Assembly: GCA_937858235.1 (NCBI GenBank)
Contig: CALLZZ010000041.1
Span: 1-8,512 of the forward strand
DNA from: an uncultured Clostridia bacterium
GTDB lineage: Bacteria; Bacillota; Clostridia; Oscillospirales; Oscillospiraceae
DNA: 8,512 nt
Direction of reading: 5' to 3'
Within the stretch, counting starts at the first letter, position 1, and the number at the start of each line of letters is the position of its first letter. Below are positions 1 through 6,350 of this stretch, one piece after another. Position numbers and translations under genes: made by a program. The notes under the pieces are model-generated. The model was not told the origin of the DNA, did not search any database, and saw only the letters and a list, made by a program, of their open reading frames with translations.

Positions 1-24
1 AAACCTTGGATTTTTAGTGGGCGG

Positions 25-53
25 TTTACATCCCTTGACCAGGACGGTATAAT
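25..53 (+). promoter_or_regulatory. sigma-A type promoter for the DUF2156-GNAT operon
   Basis: The -35 box is TTTACA at 25-30 and the -10 box is a perfect TATAAT at 48-53, with a 17-base spacer. Transcription would begin near base 60, about 105 bases before the DUF2156 start codon. A better-looking -35 (TTGACC at 35-40) lies only 7 bases from the -10 and cannot work with it. Confidence 0.7.
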
Positions 54-130
54 AGGCATCGGGTTCGAAATCAGACCCATATCCCAAAGGCAGGAAGCAC
101 GGTATCGGCAGCGCCGGAGGGAAATTTACA

Positions 131-178
131 ATGGCAATTCGGATAGAAAGGCAAGCACAATTTTATGATCCAATTTAA
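131..178 (+). CDS. possible 15-residue leader ORF overlapping the DUF2156 start
   Basis: An ATG at 131 sits about 10 bases after a strong Shine-Dalgarno (GGAGG within 116-121) and opens a 15-codon frame, MAIRIERQAQFYDPI, that stops at TAA 176-178. The DUF2156 start at 165 lies inside it in another frame and has only a weak, distant purine run (GAAAGG, about 14 bases away). Ribosomes could therefore load at 131, stop at 176-178 and re-initiate at 165, which is translational coupling. I do not recognise the peptide, and it may have no role beyond delivering ribosomes. The alternative is that the main gene is initiated directly from its weak site. Confidence 0.4.
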   Translation: MAIRIERQAQFYDPI

Positions 179-1076
179 GACACCAGAGCTTTCGGATCGG
201 GAGCGAGTAGACTCTTATTTTATGTCCTCCGGATACCGATGCTGTGAATACGCATTTACCAATATTTTTGCCTGGCGGGACGCGTTCCGGGAGAAGATTG
301 GGGAGTACGCAGGGTACCTGACCGTGCGCTGTAACGATTCCCGGTATTTCTGGCCGGCAGGACAGGGGGACATCTGTCCCATGCTGCGAGCCTTGGAGGA
401 GGATGCAGCGACCTTTGGAAATCGGCTGTCCCTGTACTCCCTGACGGAGGGAGAGAAGGCACGGTTGGAGAGACTTTTCCCGGGAAAATTTGAGTACACG
501 TTGGTTCGGGACGGGTTCGATTACTGTTACGATATTAACCGGTTGGCAGAGCTCACCGGAAAGAAGCTTCATGCGAAGCGGAACCATATCCATCGGTTTG
601 AGGAGCACTACCCGGGTTGGAGCACCGAGGAGATCGATCCGGAGAATTTAAAGGAGTGCATCGCCCTGAACGAGGACTGGGAGGCAGCAGTGGCTGCGGC
701 CGGTCACGAGGATTGGAACGCCCAGGAGGGGTGTGAAGCCCTGCGGCGTTGCCTCAGGCACCAGCAGGAGCTGGGGCTGGAGGGGTTAGCCCTGCGCGGG
801 AACGGGAAGCTGGTGGCCTTCACCATGGGAAAAACACTGGGAGGAGACACCTACGATGTATTCTTCGAAAAAGCCTACGCCGACATTCAGGGCGCATATC
901 CCATGATCAATCGGGAGTTTGCCCGGTGGGTGCGGGATCACCACCCCGAGATCATCTACCTGAACCGAGAGGATGATATGGGGGAAGAGAATCTGCGCAA
1001 AGCCAAACTCAGCTATCACCCGGATCTGCTACTGGAGAAGTATGTGGCGGAACTGAAGGTAGGAGAAACGCTGTGA
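165..1076 (+). CDS. DUF2156 / phosphatidylglycerol lysyltransferase-like domain protein
   Basis: This is a 303-residue soluble protein without membrane segments. It resembles the stand-alone DUF2156 family, which has the acyltransferase-like fold of the C-terminal domain of MprF (the enzyme that adds lysine from lysyl-tRNA to phosphatidylglycerol). The family features seen are the central stretch YDINRLAELTGKKLHAKRNH at about 122-141, in which the basic K-x-RN-x-I run is typical, a GGDTYDVFFEKA strand, and the C-terminal YLNREDDMGEENLRKAK region. The N-terminus MIQFKTPELSD fits the usual start of the family, which supports ATG 165 despite its poor ribosome binding site. No MprF-like membrane domain is present, so lipid aminoacylation is not implied; the substrate is unknown. 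It is cotranscribed with the GNAT gene, which starts inside its stop codon. Pairing with an acetyltransferase-fold partner suggests related small-molecule or aminoacyl transfer, but this is inference. Confidence 0.85.
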   Translation: MIQFKTPELSDRERVDSYFMSSGYRCCEYAFTNIFAWRDAFREKIGEYAGYLTVRCNDSRYFWPAGQGDICPMLRALEEDAATFGNRLSLYSLTEGEKARLERLFPGKFEYTLVRDGFDYCYDINRLAELTGKKLHAKRNHIHRFEEHYPGWSTEEIDPENLKECIALNEDWEAAVAAAGHEDWNAQEGCEALRRCLRHQQELGLEGLALRGNGKLVAFTMGKTLGGDTYDVFFEKAYADIQGAYPMINREFARWVRDHHPEIIYLNREDDMGEENLRKAKLSYHPDLLLEKYVAELKVGETL

Positions 1077-1924
1077 GCGCATTGGAGACCCTGCGCTTGG
1101 CGGTGCCCGGAGAGGAAACGCGGCTAAAAGAGCTGTGGCAGATCTGTTTTCAGGACGATGCCAGCTATGTAAACCGTTTTTTTGACCGTAGCTACACCCC
1201 CGGACAGGCGTTGGTGCTGGAAACCGGCGGAGAAATCGTCTCCATGCTGCTGACCTTTTCCCAGGAAATCTTGCTGCCGGACGGGGCAGAGATACCCATT
1301 TGCTATGTCTACGCGTTTTGTACCCATCCGGAGCATCAGGGGCATGGATACGGGTGCCGGCTGCTGGCCTATGCCGAGGAACAGGCGGCACAGATGAGAA
1401 CGTGCGGAGTCGTCATGGTGCCGGGCGAGGAGTCCCTGTTCCGGTTCTACCAGGCCCTGGGCTACGAGGTAGGTTTTTCCAACCGGGAGCAGGTGATTTC
1501 CCGGGGAGTAAGTTCTGACGCCTTGCTGCCAGTTACCCCTTGTTCCCTGGAGGAGTATCAGAGAATCCGCAGCCGATTCCTTCAGGGCAGACGGTGGATT
1601 CGATACCCGAAAAAAAACGCTGCCTGGCAGGAATGTCTCTGTCAGAGCAGCGGTGGAGGTCTGTATCGGGTGGGCGACGGAATTGCCGCAGTAGACTGTT
1701 GGAGCGGAAGTGTTATGGTCAAAGAGCTGTTGGCAAGAGAGCCGGAGCCAGCAGCCCAGGCGCTGCTCCGTACCTTGGGGCAGGAGCGGGCATTGGTGCG
1801 CACCTCGGTTCCCCTGGAAGCAGAGGAAGGAAAACCATTCGGCGTGATCAAGTGGCTGGAGCCTCAGGCTCAAGCCCGCTGGGCGGGGCACCGGGATGGC
1901 TACCTGGCCTTTGCCTTCGACTGA
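1073..1924 (+). CDS. GNAT family N-acetyltransferase
   Basis: This is a 283-residue protein whose N-terminal half is a GNAT domain that transfers an acetyl group from acetyl-CoA to an amine. The acetyl-CoA pyrophosphate loop is clear: the strand YVYAFCTHPEHQGHGYG has the Q-x-x-G-x-G signature at residues 89-94. It is followed by a helix (CRLLAYAEEQAAQMR) and the typical LFRFYQALGYE segment at about 122-132. The C-terminal part (about 145-283) is not a domain I recognise and could set substrate specificity or form a dimer. The start is GTG at 1073, overlapping the upstream TGA in a GTGA junction; TAGGAG about 7 bases earlier supports it and implies translational coupling. The substrate cannot be read from the sequence. 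The gene ends 2 bases from the convergent EamA gene, and no terminator lies between them. Confidence 0.88.
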   Translation: MSALETLRLAVPGEETRLKELWQICFQDDASYVNRFFDRSYTPGQALVLETGGEIVSMLLTFSQEILLPDGAEIPICYVYAFCTHPEHQGHGYGCRLLAYAEEQAAQMRTCGVVMVPGEESLFRFYQALGYEVGFSNREQVISRGVSSDALLPVTPCSLEEYQRIRSRFLQGRRWIRYPKKNAAWQECLCQSSGGGLYRVGDGIAAVDCWSGSVMVKELLAREPEPAAQALLRTLGQERALVRTSVPLEAEEGKPFGVIKWLEPQAQARWAGHRDGYLAFAFD

Positions 1925-1926
1925 GG

Positions 1927-2352
1927 TTAATGGTTGATCAGCACCAGCCCTGCTACGCACAGGAGCATTCCAAGAAGCTGGTTCAGATGAAGTACCTCTT
2001 TGTAAAGCAGCACACCTAAGATCAGCAGGACGCAGGCCAGGGCAGTGTTAGCAACCATAGGCCCTGTGCTGATGGTCCAGCCGGCACGATAGAACTGAAT
2101 ATAGCCGAACTCCACCCCGATGATGGAGGCGCTGAGTGCGAAGGTGTTCCAGTTCAAGTTGCGCAGCTGGGAGAAAAACTGTTTGGACTCACTGGTGACG
2201 AAAAACAGCGCCAGGCATACCAGTGCCGCGGTGAGATAAGTCACGGTGAGGGTAGCGAAGGGCTGGACATTTTCCGCCGTGCCCTTGGCGAAAATATTGT
2301 ATAAGGTGTTCGCCCCGACCACTAAGAGCAGGGGCCAAAGATAGTTCCACAT
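1927..2352 (-). CDS. small EamA-family transporter (single domain)
   Basis: This is a 141-residue hydrophobic protein with about five membrane helices: roughly residues 3-20, 32-54, 73-94, 98-118 and 121-140. It ends in a charged YKE turn and a LNQLLGMLLCVAGLVLI helix, the usual end of an EamA repeat. Full DMT transporters carry two such repeats; a lone half like this probably works as a dimer, as small multidrug resistance proteins do. The substrate is unknown. An earlier in-frame ATG at 2367 lies only 6 bases after the T-run of a terminator and has no ribosome binding site. The ATG at 2352 has GGAG 9 bases ahead, so I chose it. Expression is probably governed by the attenuator just upstream. 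The gene converges on the GNAT gene with 2 bases between their stop codons. Confidence 0.82.
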   Translation of the reverse strand: MWNYLWPLLLVVGANTLYNIFAKGTAENVQPFATLTVTYLTAALVCLALFFVTSESKQFFSQLRNLNWNTFALSASIIGVEFGYIQFYRAGWTISTGPMVANTALACVLLILGVLLYKEVLHLNQLLGMLLCVAGLVLINH

Positions 2353-2372
2353 AGCAAACAACTCCATAACGC

Positions 2373-2408
2373 AAAAAAAACCGCAAACAAGGAAAGCCTT
2401 GTTTGCGG
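2373..2408 (-). terminator. attenuator hairpin in the leader of the EamA gene
   Basis: On the minus strand a perfect 12-bp stem (CCGCAAACAAGG, loop CTTT, CCTTGTTTGCGG; 2408-2381) is followed at once by eight T residues (2380-2373). This is a textbook intrinsic terminator. It lies between the promoter at 2449-2477 and the EamA start codon at 2352, so full-length transcription requires read-through. A reading frame that begins at ATG 2425 (MRLSTFRKQGFPCLRFF and onward) runs through the whole stem, so ribosome position on it could control folding. A weak competing pairing (GTTTG in that frame with CAAAC of the stem) is also possible. The inducing signal is unknown. Confidence 0.85.
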
Positions 2409-2448
2409 AAGGTGCTCAAACGCATTTATATCTCTACAGCGCAAGCCT

Positions 2449-2477
2449 ATTATAACAGAGAATTTTGTCGTTGACAA
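2449..2477 (-). promoter_or_regulatory. sigma-A promoter for the EamA gene
   Basis: On the minus strand the -35 box TTGTCA (2477-2472) and a perfect TATAAT -10 box (2454-2449) are separated by 17 bases. Transcription would start near 2442, giving a leader of about 70 bases to the end of the attenuator. The -35 box overlaps the foot of the plus-strand terminator stem. Confidence 0.75.
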
Positions 2478-2519
2478 TCCCTGCCGTGAAAAAACGGCAG
2501 GGATTTTTTATTTTTTTTT
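2476..2519 (+). terminator. intrinsic terminator, plus strand
   Basis: A 9-bp GC-rich stem (CCCTGCCGT at 2479-2487, ACGGCAGGG at 2494-2502, loop GAAAAA) is followed by A, six T, A and nine T residues. The T-run is only on the plus strand side, so it stops rightward transcription. The nearest rightward genes are DUF2156-GNAT, ending at 1924, with no other terminator between; their transcript would cover the EamA gene in antisense before stopping here. It also shields the end of the beta-helix gene from rightward transcription. Confidence 0.85.
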
Positions 2520-2523
2520 GATT

Positions 2524-4266
2524 TTATGACTCCTGTTCCGGCTCAACGGAGCAGATTTGATAGGAGACGGGCTGCCGCCGGAGGAGCAGGACGGAATATC
2601 CCACTTGATTATCAATAACGGTAACGGTAGGACGGCTGCGCTGGAGACGGATGCCGTAGCCGTCAAAAGAACTGCCTTTTTTAACGGTGCCGATACGGTT
2701 CCCACAGACCACGGCGTTATCGGCGCAGTTGAGGTAGATTCCCGCGTCCCGTGCAGATCGGATCAGATTGCCAGAGATGGTGACACCTCGAACCCAGAAG
2801 GTAGCGTTGCGGTAGTGGGCGGCGCAGAGAGTGCCGGAGTAGGGGCAGCCATAGACCATTACACCACAGCCGTAATTCAGGGGGGAGAGGGGGGAGACAT
2901 GGATGTCGTTACCGGAGATGGTGATGCGGGCGTCCTTGTGCTGAATTTCGGTGAGGGTAGGGAGGGTTTGTCCACAGGTTAAGAAGAAATTGTTGTCTGC
3001 CGACGGGGTCAGCGCATACAGTATGATGCCAGCACCTACCTGACGAAGGGTATTGTCAGAGATGAGGATGTTGGCATAGTTCATACCATAGAAGGCTTCG
3101 CCGGTGAGGTACGAGAACGTATTGTTCTGCACCACTACGTTGGAGTAGTAGACCCCGTAGACTGCATTGTGCCCACCCACGCCCCGGCAGAGATCCTGAA
3201 ATGTGTTGCCGTAGACCACTACATTTCCGGAAACAGAGTCGTCGTAGCAGCCAAAGGCGGGCGCAATGGCATCGTTGTTCACTATATCGATCTGAATGGC
3301 CTCCTTGTAGTCGTTGCTACCGCGATAAGCGGTGTTCAGATACCCCTCAAAGGTGCAGTTCACCACGGAGCACCCTTTGATCCCACACAACTCCAGATGA
3401 TGACCGTTGATCGAGCCGCGGCAGGTAACTCCGTTCAGAAGGATGTTCTCGCCGTGCCCCAGTCGGAGGGTGGAGAACCGGTCAGTGGTGGAGTCGGAAC
3501 GGAACAGTTCCATCTGAACGTCCCAAGTGCCACCCTCCAGAATCAGATTCCCACTGGTGCCGTAGCCGGAGGCACCGGAGCCGCCCAGGCAGTTCCGAAG
3601 CATAGCGCCGTTTACGGTGTCCGCCTTTCGAATGGTAACCCCTTTCATGGACAGCCAGGTATTCCGGTAGATGTGCAGGCACTGGCTGGCAGCACGCTGT
3701 GGATTGTAGTAGCTCATGTCATAGGTTCCCGGGGGGAGGATGACCTTAAACATCACATCTGCGTAGTCTGCCGCCTGTTTTACGGTGAAGGAGGCCACCA
3801 GATTCATAACCCCCTCCAGCACCTGATAGTTTTCTTGGCTGTGTTCAGGGCCGGATTTGAGTCCGGTGACCTGTAGCGGGATCAGGGTAGAATAGGTGAT
3901 CGCAGCGCCGTCGGTTATGTTACCGGCATCAGCTCTGCGGTAGGGGGAGAAATCGGCAGCGGTTACCGTAAGGGGGATCGGGTAGATGGCAACGCCCTGG
4001 GTATCGAGGACAACGCCGGCTGTATGATCTACAGCAATCTGTACGGCGGTGATCAGAGGCGTTTCGGTGGCATCTGCACCTGTAGTAATCGGTTCCGGAT
4101 CCGAACGGGTCTGACCGATGCCGTCTGAGAGCAGAACCAAAGCGTCGTCAAGCCCCAGCGTGTCGGTGACTCCTGGGTGAGGCGCCATACAGATCACCGT
4201 AACACAGAGGAAAGCGGTGAGGGAGAGGATCAGCAGAGCGGCAATCTGCCGTTGGGCGTAATACAT
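2524..4266 (-). CDS. right-handed parallel beta-helix protein, secreted or membrane-anchored
   Basis: This is a 580-residue protein. Residues 7-27 form one hydrophobic segment after a basic start, either a signal peptide or an N-terminal anchor; no clear signal peptidase site is visible. Residues about 30-165 are a non-repetitive N-terminal region. From about 170 to 560 there are many short rungs of the PbH1 type, such as VVVQNNTFSYL, ILISDNTLRQVGAGI, VTISGNLI and VTVIDNQV, which mark a right-handed parallel beta-helix. The pair HHLELCG (289-295) and KEAIQID (321-327) recurs in clostridial beta-helix proteins thought to act on polysaccharides, so a glycan lyase or hydrolase role at the cell surface is possible, but no catalytic site can be proved. 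The start is supported by AAAGGAG about 11 bases upstream. It follows the NUDIX gene by 30 bases and probably shares its promoter. No minus-strand terminator is visible after it. Confidence 0.85.
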   Translation of the reverse strand: MYYAQRQIAALLILSLTAFLCVTVICMAPHPGVTDTLGLDDALVLLSDGIGQTRSDPEPITTGADATETPLITAVQIAVDHTAGVVLDTQGVAIYPIPLTVTAADFSPYRRADAGNITDGAAITYSTLIPLQVTGLKSGPEHSQENYQVLEGVMNLVASFTVKQAADYADVMFKVILPPGTYDMSYYNPQRAASQCLHIYRNTWLSMKGVTIRKADTVNGAMLRNCLGGSGASGYGTSGNLILEGGTWDVQMELFRSDSTTDRFSTLRLGHGENILLNGVTCRGSINGHHLELCGIKGCSVVNCTFEGYLNTAYRGSNDYKEAIQIDIVNNDAIAPAFGCYDDSVSGNVVVYGNTFQDLCRGVGGHNAVYGVYYSNVVVQNNTFSYLTGEAFYGMNYANILISDNTLRQVGAGIILYALTPSADNNFFLTCGQTLPTLTEIQHKDARITISGNDIHVSPLSPLNYGCGVMVYGCPYSGTLCAAHYRNATFWVRGVTISGNLIRSARDAGIYLNCADNAVVCGNRIGTVKKGSSFDGYGIRLQRSRPTVTVIDNQVGYSVLLLRRQPVSYQICSVEPEQES

Positions 4267-4296
4267 AGTGGTGGCAACTCCTTTGTAATGAGCTGC

Positions 4297-4851
4297 TTAC
4301 AGTTTGCCACCTTTCACCAATGCATATGTCTTTAAAATACCGATTTGTGTTTTGGCATCGGGAATTTGATTGCTCAGAACCAGTTCTACTGCCTGTTCCA
4401 GGGGGACGGCTTCCAGTTCCAGGAATTCGTCTGGATCCAGGCGCTGTTCCCCAGTGCTGGTGATCCGGCAGGCCCAGATGTGAATCTGTTCCGTACAGTA
4501 GGCGGGGGTGGCGTAGGAGCGGCCCAGGGAGACGTACGCTTCAGCTCGGGTACCAGTTTCCTCCATCTGCTCCCGTTTAACGGCTTCCAGAGGGGTTTCG
4601 CCGGGCTCCAGCTTCCCTGCCGGAAGCTCCAGCAGAACGTTCTGGAAGGGATAACGGAACTGCCGTACCATCAGCAGTTCGTCCCGGTCGGTGAGCGCAG
4701 CCACGGTGACGCCGCCGGGATGCTCGATGACTTCCCGAATGCTGGTGTGGCCGTTGGGCAGGCGGATCTGATCTACCTTCAGGTTTACAACCCGGCCGCT
4801 GAAAATATGCTCGCCGCCGATGCGGTCTTCATGTAATGCGATGTTCTCCAT
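4297..4851 (-). CDS. NUDIX hydrolase, ADP-ribose pyrophosphatase-like
   Basis: This is a 184-residue protein of the ADP-ribose pyrophosphatase group, which splits ADP-ribose (and related nucleotide sugars) into AMP and ribose 5-phosphate. The Nudix box runs from G79 to T101: G-x5-E85-x7-R93-E94-Q95-M96-E97-E98-T99-G100-T101. The metal-binding RE...EE glutamates are all present; Q95 replaces the usual hydrophobic residue. The ELPAGK lead-in (75-80) and an N-terminal beta domain with the VxLPNG turn are typical of the ADPRase subfamily, and the length is normal. An ATG 6 bases earlier (4857) sits only 3 bases from AAAGGAG; the ATG at 4851 is 9 bases from it, so 4851 is preferred. It is the first gene of an operon with the beta-helix protein, whose function has no obvious link to it. 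Confidence 0.92.
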   Translation of the reverse strand: MENIALHEDRIGGEHIFSGRVVNLKVDQIRLPNGHTSIREVIEHPGGVTVAALTDRDELLMVRQFRYPFQNVLLELPAGKLEPGETPLEAVKREQMEETGTRAEAYVSLGRSYATPAYCTEQIHIWACRITSTGEQRLDPDEFLELEAVPLEQAVELVLSNQIPDAKTQIGILKTYALVKGGKL

Positions 4852-4895
4852 TGGCATACACTCCTTTATTTCAAATAATTTCAGATTAAAATTCT

Positions 4896-4924
4896 ATTAT
4901 AACGGTTTTTTATCCCCTTGAAAA
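4896..4924 (-). promoter_or_regulatory. sigma-A type promoter for the NUDIX operon
   Basis: On the minus strand a perfect TATAAT (4901-4896) lies 17 bases from TTTTCA (4924-4919), a weak -35. AT-rich DNA follows up to the ribosome binding site. It starts transcription about 40 bases before the NUDIX start codon, so this operon need not depend on read-through from the HD gene. Confidence 0.65.
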
Positions 4925-4953
4925 GCATTTTATGGCGGATTGCAAAGGGCGGG

Positions 4954-5535
4954 TCAGTGGTTCCCCTCCAGGAAGTAGGTGGCCTCACAGTCCGCCACGC
5001 TCAGAGCAAAAGCCAGCGGGTACAGTTGGAATGCCTTCCCGATGTTGCGCTTGTCGTCGTCTCCGGAAAAACCCATGTGGTATCGGATGGCGAAGGCTTC
5101 CTCCCGGCTCAGCCGTAGGTAGCCGTTGACAATATAAACGCTCTTCTCCCCGTGGCCGTAGGGCATAGGGTCATCAAATTGGTAGGTAGGTACCTGACTC
5201 CATTTACCGTCGGGGCCTTTGACGTTCCGGGTGCCAGGGTGGTAGCAGCCGATCTTGCACAGGTCGTGGAGCAGCGCCACAATGGCTACGGTCTCCTCAG
5301 AGGGCTCCAGACCGTACAGCTCCTGAACCCGCTCCCGAGCCAGATAGTCCGTCAGGCAGTAGTAGACATTGAGGCTGTGCTCGCACAGGCCGCCCTCATA
5401 GCAGCCGTGAAAACGGGTGGAGGAGGGGGCAGTGAAAAAATCACTTTTGTGCTCCAGGTATTCCAGCATGGCATCCCCGCCAGGACGGGTGATGTGAGCC
5501 TGATAAACTTCAATAAATTCTTCTTTGGCGGACAT
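4954..5535 (-). CDS. HD-domain phosphohydrolase
   Basis: This is a 193-residue soluble protein of the HD superfamily of metal-dependent phosphohydrolases. The expected metal ligands can be placed: H53 in CEHSLNV, the H90-D91 doublet in ALLHDLCKIG, then H128 in YGHGEKS, H153 in RYHMG and D182 in LSVADCEA. The extra histidines suggest a two-metal centre rather than the simple one-metal form. The layout recalls the HD domain of YhaM-type 3'-5' exonucleases and of nucleotide phosphohydrolases, but there is no nucleic-acid-binding domain, so the substrate is open. The start at 5535 is preceded by AGGAGG about 11 bases away and a good promoter. It is divergent from the YtaF-like gene and stands alone, with 97 bases to the next gene on its strand. 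Confidence 0.85.
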   Translation of the reverse strand: MSAKEEFIEVYQAHITRPGGDAMLEYLEHKSDFFTAPSSTRFHGCYEGGLCEHSLNVYYCLTDYLARERVQELYGLEPSEETVAIVALLHDLCKIGCYHPGTRNVKGPDGKWSQVPTYQFDDPMPYGHGEKSVYIVNGYLRLSREEAFAIRYHMGFSGDDDKRNIGKAFQLYPLAFALSVADCEATYFLEGNH

Positions 5536-5582
5536 AACTTACAAAACCTCCTGAAATTTGTTCCCATTTTTACTTCCTGCTC

Positions 5583-5611
5583 AGTATAGCATATTCCGGC
5601 GGCGGTGAAAA
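5583..5611 (-). promoter_or_regulatory. sigma-A type promoter for the HD-domain gene
   Basis: On the minus strand, TTTTCA (5611-5606) and TATACT (5588-5583) are 17 bases apart, about 50 bases before the HD start codon. The -35 is the same TTTTCA hexamer as at the NUDIX promoter. No convincing promoter for the divergent YtaF-like gene was found between 5612 and 5723. Confidence 0.6.
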
Positions 5612-5723
5612 CGGTTGCTTTCCCCATATTTCACCTCTCTGTGCAGTCGGGCATAGGCTGTTATTGTGGAAGCCCGCGCAGGTTGACGGAGTAGACACGA
5701 AGGCTTCTCACAGGAGGTACATT

Positions 5724-6269
5724 ATGGGACAAATCATACCCTTGTTGCTCTTTCTCCTCTCTGCTAATCTGGATACTGTATTGTTGGCGATGAGCTGGGG
5801 ACTGCGGCAGCGCCGGTTCACTACCCTTGCAGTGTTGATCATCGCTGCTATTACCACTGTCGCTACCTGGCTGGCTCTGGTGCTGGGAGGCTATACCGCA
5901 GAATTGATGGCGGCTCAGACCGCAAAAGAAGCGGGTGGCGTATTGCTCATCCTCATCGGGATCTGGATGGTCATTGATGGACTGCGGGAAAAGGAAGTTT
6001 GTCAGACAGCGATTCCTGCAACCCTGGCGGAGTGCAGTGCAGTCGCCCTAGCCCTTGCGGTGAACAATATGGGGATGGGGGTTGGCGCAGGTTTGGCGGG
6101 CTTAGACCCTAGGCTGGCAGCCCTGTGCAATTTTCTCATTACCATTGGTTCTATGATTCTTGGCTGTGGATTGGGCCGCAGAACCGCAGGCACCTGGATC
6201 AGCCGGTATGCGCCGATGCTTTCCGGTGGGTTGTTGATCGTATTAGGCGCCGTGGAGCCATGGCTATAA
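5724..6269 (+). CDS. YtaF/MntP-like six-helix membrane protein
   Basis: This is a 181-residue protein with about six membrane helices (roughly 4-24, 33-55, 69-86, 104-124, 131-150, 162-178) arranged as two similar halves. The helix-1 motif SANLDTVLLAMSWGLR matches the family of MntP manganese exporters and the sporulation membrane protein YtaF. The matching motif in helix 4 is LALAVNNMGMGVGAGL. MntP needs acidic residues at both sites; here the first (D17) is kept and the second is Asn (N114/N115), which argues for the YtaF branch rather than a standard Mn2+ pump. The reading frame is open from an ATG at 5664, but the ATG at 5724 has CAGGAGG 6 bases upstream and begins at the first helix, so it is the start. 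A YtaF protein implies a spore former; a sporulation promoter was sought and not found. Confidence 0.8.
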   Translation: MGQIIPLLLFLLSANLDTVLLAMSWGLRQRRFTTLAVLIIAAITTVATWLALVLGGYTAELMAAQTAKEAGGVLLILIGIWMVIDGLREKEVCQTAIPATLAECSAVALALAVNNMGMGVGAGLAGLDPRLAALCNFLITIGSMILGCGLGRRTAGTWISRYAPMLSGGLLIVLGAVEPWL

Positions 6270-6290
6270 GGAGGGGAACGATACATAGAA

Positions 6291-6324
6291 AACAGCGGAC
6301 GTCTGATGAGAGACGTCCGCTGTT
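6291..6324. terminator. perfect 14-bp inverted repeat, probable weak terminator
   Basis: AACAGCGGACGTCT (6291-6304) and AGACGTCCGCTGTT (6311-6324) pair perfectly around a 6-base loop. The arm is GC-rich, but the following T-run is poor in both directions (TTCGTGTT on the plus strand, TTTTCTATG on the minus strand). It lies 21 bases after the YtaF-like stop codon and next to the end of the DUF3298 remnant on the other strand, a place suited to a shared two-way terminator. Confidence 0.6.
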
Positions 6325-6350
6325 CGTGTTAGAGGGTGTTTCACAGTGCG

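Noticed and set aside
35..53. TTGACC at 35-40 as -35 for the TATAAT at 48-53
   Set aside because: The spacer would be only 7 bases; TTTACA at 25-30 gives the correct 17.
61..78. GGGTTCGAAATCAGACCC looks like the T-arm of a tRNA
   Set aside because: No acceptor, D or anticodon arms are present, and the spacing of the arm differs from a real tRNA. It lies just after a promoter, in an mRNA leader.
1124..1960. Long open frame antisense to the GNAT gene (278 codons)
   Set aside because: Its translation has no family features, while the plus-strand frame has a clear acetyl-CoA motif. Long antisense frames are common in GC-rich genes.
2471..2476. TTGACA on the plus strand as a -35 box
   Set aside because: No -10 lies 16-18 bases downstream, where the terminator stem is, and no plus-strand gene follows.
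3169..3876. Long plus-strand open frame (235 codons) opposite the beta-helix gene
   Set aside because: It is a shadow of the minus-strand gene, whose beta-helix repeats are clear; there is no ribosome binding site or recognisable domain.
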